A DNA stretch of 64,000 bases from Symbiodinium natans (Eukaryota > Sar > Dinophyceae > Suessiales > Symbiodiniaceae). Every line of letters begins with the position of its first letter. Position 1 is the first letter of the stretch. The DNA is taken from contig CAJNDS010000001.1 of NCBI GenBank assembly GCA_905221605.1, positions 564,025-628,024 on the forward strand. The letters run 5' to 3'. Positions 36,601 to 45,600 of this stretch are shown here, piece after piece. A program made the position numbers and the translations under genes. A model generated the notes under the pieces. The model ran no database searches. It saw nothing but the letters and a program-made list of their open reading frames with translations, and was not told the DNA's origin.

Positions 36601-39600
36601 AACCCTAAACCCTAAACCCTAAACCCTAAACCCTAAACCCGGGGGGGGGGGGGGGGGGGAAGAAGTGGTGGCGGACTCCTGCGGTTCATCCGAGCTCGGG
36701 GCTCCGTGGAGAGCACCAGGTCGGGCAGAACGAAGTCCGCCACGAGCTGGATTTTGTAGTTCGGGCCTCCCCTGGTGTTTAGGGTTTAGGGTTTAGGGTT
36801 TAGGGTTTAGGGTTTAGGGTTTAGGGTTTAGGGTTTAGGGTTTAGGGTTTAGGGTTTAGGGTTTAGCTCAGGGAGCCTTGCTGGTTGAGGTAGCAGTCCT
36901 TAATAGAGACTATACTGGGGGTACTATAATCCCTAAGGACTGTTAGTACAAGGGCTGATAAGGGAGAACATCCCAGGCTTAAACCCTAAACCCGTGGACT
37001 CGCAAGAATTTCCAGTGCCGCTCCTTTTCTTCGGGTACTTTTACTGGGCACCTGGGGACCTGGGAAAGAGGGACGGTGCTTGAACAAAAATTCTGGCTTC
37101 GGGTTTTAGGATTTTAGGCTTCCAATTTTAGGGTTTAGGGCTTAGGGCTTAGGGTTTCGGGCTTAGGTTTTCTGGTGCTCGGTAGGGAATGAGTGAGGTA
37201 CCCTATAGAATCCCTCCAAAGGGTATATGTAGGGCCGACACTCATTCCCTGCTATAGGAACCATCTGAAACTCCCCATCTTGCCAGGGGAATGCGGTGTT
37301 TATACCGGTCTCCAGAAGTCTTGCAACATGATCCCAAAAGCCCCAAAAAAATCCGAAGCACAACACCCCCATAAACCCTAAACCCTAAACCCTAAACCCT
37401 GAAACCTAAACCCTAAACCCTCAACCCTCAACCCTAAACCCTACACCCTAAACCATAAACCCTAAACCCTAACCCTGAACCCTAAACCCTAAACCCTAAA
37501 CCCTAAACCCTAAACCCGAGACCCTATAAACCCTAACCCGAAGCACGACGCCCCAAAGCCCTCAGCAGCACCTCACCGGCAAGTTCCACTCGAGCTCCAC
37601 GGTGCCTCACCAGGGGGCCCTGGACCCTTTCAAGCCCTGAAGACCCCAAATCCCGACAAACTGGGTTTAGGGTTCAGGGTTCAGGGTTCAGGGTTCAGGG
37701 TTTAGGGTTTAGGGCAACTGGGCTTAGGGCCCCACTTTTTTCCTGGGTTTTTTTCAGAATCTAGGCATGAAGGGAAGCTGGGCTTGAGATCTCGAGGTGT
37801 AGAGGTGTAGGGCTAGAAAGCTTGCCACTTCGAGCCTTCGCCCCCTGAGACTTCACCCTAAACCCTAAACCCTAAACCCTAAACCCTAAACCCTAAACCC
37901 TAAACCCTAAACCCTAAGAGTTCAGACCCCGGGGCCTTCCGGCTCATCGCGCCCACGCGTTGCCGAGACCTGGCAGCACCGGGAGCCACTTCCGACGCCT
38001 AACTGGGCTTAGGGGCGCGGGCTCGAACATCAGAGAGGTCTCACAGGAAGTCAAGGTGGACGTGGAGATTGTTCGGCTGCCAGTTCAGATTGGGAGCATG
38101 GGGTTTAGGGTTTGTGGTTTAGGGTTTAGGGCTAGGGTTTAGGCTATCGGGGTATATCGAGTACAAATCGGGTCACTGTGCACCTACCAAGCCGGGCCCA
38201 GGAAGCCAGCGACAAAGCCAGAAGCCGCGAAGCCCTACAGGCAATTCAACACCTATGGGGTTTTTCGAAGTTTAGGGTTCAGGGTTCAGGGTTTAGGGTA
38301 CAAAACGCGTCGGAACCTCTGCCTCCTCTCATGCGATGAAGCAAAAAGACAAAACAACAACGCCACCGCCTGAAGCCTGGCAGCCTGGCAGCCCGCTAAA
38401 CAGATTTTCTCAACTACTTGCGCCCACACCCTAGCCCCGTAAACCAGAGACTGCGCCCCTACGCAGTCTAAGGGCGCCTGGAGCATGAAGCTCTTCCCCT
38501 TCGCGAGCGGTTTGATAGACTCCGGCTCCACCTTAAGGACGGAAGTCTGGCTGAGGGTTGAGGTGTTTGGGGTTTCTAGGGTTTATCACAAACCTTCACC
38601 ACTGCGCCCTACGTTGCCCCTTGGTGATACCTTCTTCACTCAGCAGGGTTTAGGGGCTAAAGGGCTTAAGCGGTTTAGACGGTCAGCCGCCCGTGCCCCA
38701 AACCCTAAGGCGCGATAGGAAGCCTAAGGTGCAAGGGTCGTAAGGAGCCTGTGATGCACACTTCATGCGCTTGGGTTTAGGGCAGTGTTCATGATTTTGG
38801 GATCCGCGCAGTTCTGCAGAGTTCGCATAACTGCATTTGGGGGCTTACGAAAATAGGAGACCCCCCCAATATAGATCCCCAAATTAAGTACCCCTAATTT
38901 CGGAAGCCCCCATTTCGGTGACCCAACGGCTACGGCTTAGAAGATTTCCAGCTGATAGACATTCGAAGCAAGCCTTCACCTTTTAAACCCCGAAACGGTC
39001 TTCTAATTGCTTAGGGTTTAGGGTTTTAGGGTCTTTTTAGGCTCCTGTTCAGTTGCCCTTGAAGAGCCGACAAGAAGTCCTGAGGCCGTGACAAGGAAGC
39101 CGTTCTCTCGTAGGAGCTTCTTGTCCAGGAAGAGGGAGACCTCAAACTCCCACCGGGTTTAGGGTTTTAGGGTTTAGGGTTCAGGGTTCAGGGCTTAGGG
39201 TTTTGATCCACATCGTTCTTGGACTGCCATTCGCAACTTCCTGGGCCTGAATAAGACACTGGCTTTCTTACTTTTGGTTGGTGGGGAATGAGGGAAATAG
39301 GGCCCAAAATATACCCTTTAAGGGAAGATGTAGGGTACCTTATTCCACCATTCCCTACTAACCAACCGTAAGTCTTGGACTGCGTGCATGCATGTCGGCT
39401 GGGGAGCCATGACGCAAACTAAGGGTTTAGGGTTCAGGGTTCAGGGTTCAGGGTTTAGGGTTTAGGGTCTTGGGATCATCGCACGTCTGCTTCTGAGCCT
39501 CGCGCGGCCTCTGCGCAGCAGTTGTGGATGTTGATCTTGCGGGCACCTCAAGCAACGTTTGAGCTACATGTGTTTGGCCCGGATCGGAGAACTTTGGGAG

Positions 39601-42600
39601 TCTATATATATATATAGATATGTACACCTACACACACATATACAAATGCATGTGTATACATAAATGTATATATATATATATATGTGTATGTATGTAGGGT
39701 TCGGGGTTTAGGCTTCTCATATACCCTCAAGCCCTACACGCCAAACCCGACGCCCAAAACTTTTCATTGTCTTGTCCGGGATCCCCAGTACTGAACCCAG
39801 GAATGGAAACTGGTTAGAACCCTACGCCCTAAACCCTCTGAGTTCGAATTGGGCACTGTGGTTTTACCATATTTACCATATGAAATCTCCCCAACCCCTC
39901 ACCCTAAACCGAAACAGTGAAGAACAGCGACTGGAGATCTTGGGGTTGTGGGGTTTGGGGTTGAGGCTTCCGTCCGCCAAAGGGGCTGATCTGTCCCAGC
40001 GGAATGTGGCCGAAGTTGCAGATGTAGTGCCTCAGAGAAGAAAAGGTCTCCAAAGCCGAACATCTGTAGGAAGAGTTCGGGAGCAGATGCCGGAATGCTG
40101 GAACCCAAGTCCGAAGCCAAAGCCCTACCTACAAACATCAAAGTCACCGTGCTGGTTGACGAAGACTCTAGTCTTAAGGGCAAGTAGGGGGGTGCTGAAG
40201 ACTCTAGTCTTAAGGGCAAGTAGGGGGGTGCTGAAGACTCTAGTCTTAAGGGCAAGTAGGGGGGGCCCTTCGTATGGTCCCACACCTTCCTTGCTGTCGA
40301 TGGCAGCTGAATCTGACAACGAGGGCTCATCCAAATATCTGGCTCAACAGCAGCAATCCTGCTCTCGCTCGCGAGGCAGCACGCGCTGACGAGCCCTAAG
40401 CCCTAAGCCCTAAGCCCTAAACCCTAAACCCTAAACCCCAAACCCTAAACCGATGTGAGGCGGTCTCCTAGAAAACTGCTGGTGCCCCCTTGGCATCGGA
40501 GTGGCTCCACCTGCACCGCGTGCCAGTGCAGCTTCTGGCCCAAGCAACCCGCGCCCAGAGGCGGGCGGGATGTCACCTTCCTTGAAGGGTTCTGAAGTAT
40601 GTTTGTACAGGGTAGACAAAGGGTCTGTATGTTATTCCGAAACTAAGGGCCCACAGAAAAGGGCCCATGTATCAACCCTGAGACCTAAGCCCTACGCCTA
40701 TACCTATGCCACTTATTTTGCTGCCTATACCCCTGTACTCGACATAAACCCCAACTTTACTATACTAGAGTTTACGCTAGACTACTATGCTATGCCATAC
40801 CACTGCCGTGCTAGTCTATGCACTGTATGCGCCGTGCTAAGCGATTACCCATGATGGCTTCTGCTTCTGTGGTTCTTTTTGTTTGCTGCTCTGCGCTTTG
40901 AATGACTGACTGACGGTCAGGCTTCAAATTTCCAGGCGCTAAAGTATTAATTTATACCCTGCACGAAGTCACCGTCTGTGACGCTTGGAAGCTCTCGACG
41001 ATCCTATATTCTACGATAAGTCCCAGCTTGCTACGAAGGAAGAGCTCTCCCTTGGACCTAAATCCTAAACCTAAACCCTATGTAAACCCTAACCCCTCAA
41101 CCCTAAACCCTAAACCCTACACCCTAAACCCTAAACTCTAAACCCTAAACCCTAAACCCCAAAAAACCCTAAACCCTGCAAGGGTGCTGCTTCACTCTGG
41201 GCTTCCGGACGCCGCCGTCACGGGAGGCGAGTCGATGCCATGCGGGCGCCGCCTGGGGGACTTGGGGGTTTAGAGGCGGTTCTAGGGATTCTAGGGCCTT
41301 CCCCAAACCCTAAACCCTAAACCCTAAACCCTAAACCCTAAACCCTAAACCCTAAACCCCAAACCCTAAACCTAAACCCTAAACCCTAGGGTTTATGGGG
41401 TTTATGTGAGTTTCTAGGGCCAGGGTTTATAGGTATGTGGGTTTGTAGGGGTAAAAGAGGTCTTATGAAGGGCGGGTTTATGTGGGTTTCTAGGGCTTCT
41501 GGGCTTACAGCGGGTTTGTAGAGTTTAAAGGGGTTTCTCGGCTCTCTGGGGCTTAGAGCGCTTACAGGTGTTGAGTTCAAAGTTCAGGAAGAAAATGCAA
41601 CCTAGGTAGAAAAAGGGGTGCCGATTGACGGGGCTTCATAAGTGATCCTAAACCTAAGAGCGGGAATAGAGGTACTGCGGGGCATCCTGCGCAAACCCCC
41701 TGCGTAAGTCCTGCGCCCCACGCTTCCAAATTCGCTAAGGCCCTTGAAAAAAGCCAAAGCAAAACGGGATAGGGTTCAGGGTTCAGGGTTTTGTCTTTAG
41801 GGGGCTTGGGTTTAGTGTTCTGAAACCCTATATAAACCCTAAACCCGAAACCCTAAACACTACACCCTAAACCCTAAACCCTAAACCCTAAACCCTAAAC
41901 CGAGTTTTCCTAACCCAGCCTGTTGTTGGGGCTGATGGACGGCGCTCGCTGCACTGCAACGGGCCTCAGCTCGCAAGAGGAGCTTCTGGGCTTCTCGGGG
42001 CTTCGTTGGAAAAGGGAGTTTAGGGTTTATGGTTTTAGGGGTTTAGGGGTTGAGGGGTTTAGGGTTATGAGGGGTTGTGAGGGGCTTAGGGCTTAGGAGT
42101 TTTGGCCTTGACATGCCGGGGGGTTGGGCGTAAGGTTTTGGGATGTGCTAAGGGATATACGAGGCTTCGATGGTTTAGGTCTTGCTTCTGTGTTGATGTT
42201 TTAAGGGTTATCTCCGGTTGCAGGAATGAATCCTGTCATAGCTGTATGGGTAACTGAAGCTAGCCTACTTATCGCCCTACGTGTAACTTGCCTTCAAGTT
42301 TGGGTGTGTAGCGGCTTACGCCCTTGGGGTTTGTCCCAGGGTCTTGGTGCTTCTAGAGAGTTTTTGGGTGTAGGTCCACAAACCTGGACCCTTAAGCCTG
42401 AACACCAGAAGGTTGTCCCTCAACCCTAAACCCTAAACCCTAAGCCCTAAACCCTAAAACCCTAAACCCTAACACCCTAAACCCTAAACCCTGTTGTACA
42501 TGCGGATACCAGGGCCCACCCTGCGCTGGCCTGGCATGGGCCTCCAGGTTTCGGAGGTTGCTAAAGTTGGCCAGGTCCCAACCCTAAACCCAAGGAGATG

Positions 42601-45600
42601 CAACGTGGGGTTGATATGGGAAGCCCATGAAGGGCCCCTTGAGTGTCCTGCATACTTAGGCTTTGGAGTTTTTGGGAGTAGGGTTTAGGGTTTTAGGCAT
42701 TAGGCTTTGGGTTTTAAGGCTTTAGGGTTTTAAGGGGTTAGGCTTTGGGTTTTAAGGCTTCGGGTTGTTCAGGGTTCGGGAGGGTTGGAAATCTAGGAGT
42801 CTCCGCGAAGGCTGAGAGATACCCGACATCGAATCGGGGAGTCTCCACGAAGGCTTAAACATACTCGGAGGTACCCATAATCCCTTACAGGGTATATATA
42901 GGGGGATATAGGGTACTTCATTCCCTCATTCCCTACTAACCAACCGTAAGTTCAACCAGCTCTTGCAACATTTCCTGGGGCGCCATACAAGCACGAAAAG
43001 GCATAAATCCGCAGGGGACTCTAGCTGCAAGTACGGCTTGGGATGTTCCCCCTTATACGAACAGTCCTTAATAAGGATTATCATAAGGGGTACTATAATT
43101 TCTCTATTAAGGACTGCTAGTATAAGGGGGCACATCCCAAAGTACGGCACAACAGCCAAAAAAGGCCCAACCAAGTCGACCTGGTGTAAGCGAGCTAACA
43201 CACTGAGCCAACCTCGCAGCCGCTCCGATTCAAGGGACAAACGAACCCTACACCCCAAACCCAAAAGGCATCTAAAAGCATAAACGCCCTATAGGCCACT
43301 GAAAAACCCTCAAAAACCCTCAGACCACCCCTAAACCCTAAACCCTAAACCCTGAACTTTCGTAACCCCCCCCTCAAAAAAAAAAAGGATCCGAAGGCCT
43401 CAATTCGGTCTCGCACATCAACGCCTCGGCGCCCGGCGATGCTTGCCCTGACGAGACCGCTTCACGTCCGCCTTTCAACAGCACCTTTGGGCCGGAGTAC
43501 AGGGAGGGTTTAGGGTTTAGGGTTTAGGGTTTAGGGTTTAGGGTTTAGGGTTTAGGGTTTAGGGTTTAGGGTTTAGGGTTTAGGGTTTAGGGTTTAGGGT
43601 TTAGGGTTTCCTATAGAATCCCTTAAAGGGTAAACACAGGGCCCAGAATTCCCTCATTCCCTGCTAAGAACCAGGGGGGTTAAGGTTTAGGATTCAGGGT
43701 TTAGGGTTTAAGCAGGGGTGGTGGAGTCTCGTGCTGCTGTCTTACTGTTAAAGCCCAAACCCCGAACCCCAACCCCCAAACCCCAAACCCCAAACCCTAA
43801 ACCCCGGACCCCGAACCCCAAACCCCAAACCCCAAACCCCAAACCCCAAACCCCGAACCCCGAACCCCGAACCCCAAACCCCGAACCCCGAACCCCAAAC
43901 CCCAAACCCCAAGCCCAAAAACCCCAAACCCCAAACCCTAAACCCTAAACCCTAAACCCCAAACCCCAAACCCCAAACCCAAAACCCCAAACCCCAAACC
44001 CCAAACCCTAAACCCCAAACCCTAAACCCTACCCTAAACCTAACCCTAAACCCAAACCCTAACCCTAAACCTAACCCTAAACCCTAACCCTAACCCTAAA
44101 CCCTAAACCTAAACCCTAACCTAAACCCCTAACCGAAACCTAACCCTAACCCAAACCCTAAACCCTAAACCCTAACCCCCCCTAAACCCTAAACCCTAAA
44201 CCCTAAACCTATACCCTAAACCCTAAACCCTAAACCCTAAACCCTAAACCCTAAACCCTAAACCCTAAACCCTAAACCCTAAACCCTAAACCCTAAACCC
44301 TAAACCCTAAACCCTAAACCCTAAACCCTAAACCCTAAACCCTACCCTAAACCCTAGACCCTAAACCCTAAACGGCACAACTCCGAAGCCCACGAGCCCC
44401 GCAAGCCCATGCCTCGCAGAGGTAGTGGCGATCCACCTCCAACTCGAGTTCCAACTCTGGCTCCGCCTGGGTTTAGGGTTTAAGGTTTAGGGTTTAGGGT
44501 TTGGGGTTTAGGGTTTAGGGTTTAGGGTTTGGGGTTTGGGGTTTGGGGTTTGGGGTTTGGGGTTTGGGGTTTGGGGTTTGGGGTAGGGTTGAGGGTTTAG
44601 GGTTTAGGGTTTAGGGTTTGGCGTTTGGGGTTTAGGTTTGGGGTTTAGGGTTTAGGGTTTCGGGTTTAGGGTTTCGGGTTTAGGGCAACTAGAGCCCAAT
44701 AGAGGGCAGCTGGGGCATAGATGGCATGTGAGCTGCGGGTTGCCGTTGGAGTAGGAGCCAGGCCCGAAAAAACTTAAGAGCCACAAGCTCCTGTGCCCTA
44801 AACCCCCGGACCACTAGGGCTTAGGGTTTAGGGTTTAGGGTTTAGGGTTTAGGGTTTAGGGTTTTAGGGTTTTAGGGTTTTAGGGTTTTAGGGGTTTAGG
44901 GTTTTAGGGTTTTAGGGGTTTAGGGTTTTAGGGTTTAGGGTTTAGGGTTTAGGGTTTAGGGTTTAGGGTTTAGGGTTTAGGGTTTAGGGTTTAGGGTTTA
45001 GGGTTTAGGGTTTAGGGTTTAGGGTTTAGGGTTTAGGGTTTACTGAGATTGTGCATGCGGTTTTGGGCTGCTTTGGCCGAGCTCGCGTTCGGGTTGAGGC
45101 TTAACTCCTGAACCTGAACCCTAAATTTGAACCCCAACTACCCACCTGCGGCTTGAGTCTCCCCAAACGGCCACCAAAACCCACAAGCCTCTCAAGCCTG
45201 GAAAACTAAACCATGAACCCCATCAGCCGTATAAATCCTACAAGCCCTACACTGGCTTGCACGGGCCCCGAAAACGCCTCTCACACGCGCCTTGAGGTTA
45301 AAGCGCCTTTTGAAACCTGTAACTGTCCCTACAAGCCGCATTCACCCTACTTCCCTAAACCCTACACCCTAAACCCCCATAATCAGCCCTAAACCCTACA
45401 CCCTGAACCCAATAATTGTCAAGCCTGCGGAGCCCAACAATACCCAAAAGCCCGAAACCCGAACCACCGGCGCAGGTCTGAGCAAGTCACCGGCACGTCC
45501 TCCCCGCCAAGTCCCTGGGAGTAGGCCAGGAATTCTGTTTTCGGAATTTCTAGGATGTGTAAGTAGGGCTATTGTAGTGTTTATGGGGTTTGCAGGGCTT

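Noticed and set aside
39772-40389. 205-residue plus-strand ORF
   Set aside because: It covers two supported minus-strand exons and the 36-bp triplication; composition is that of a shadow frame.
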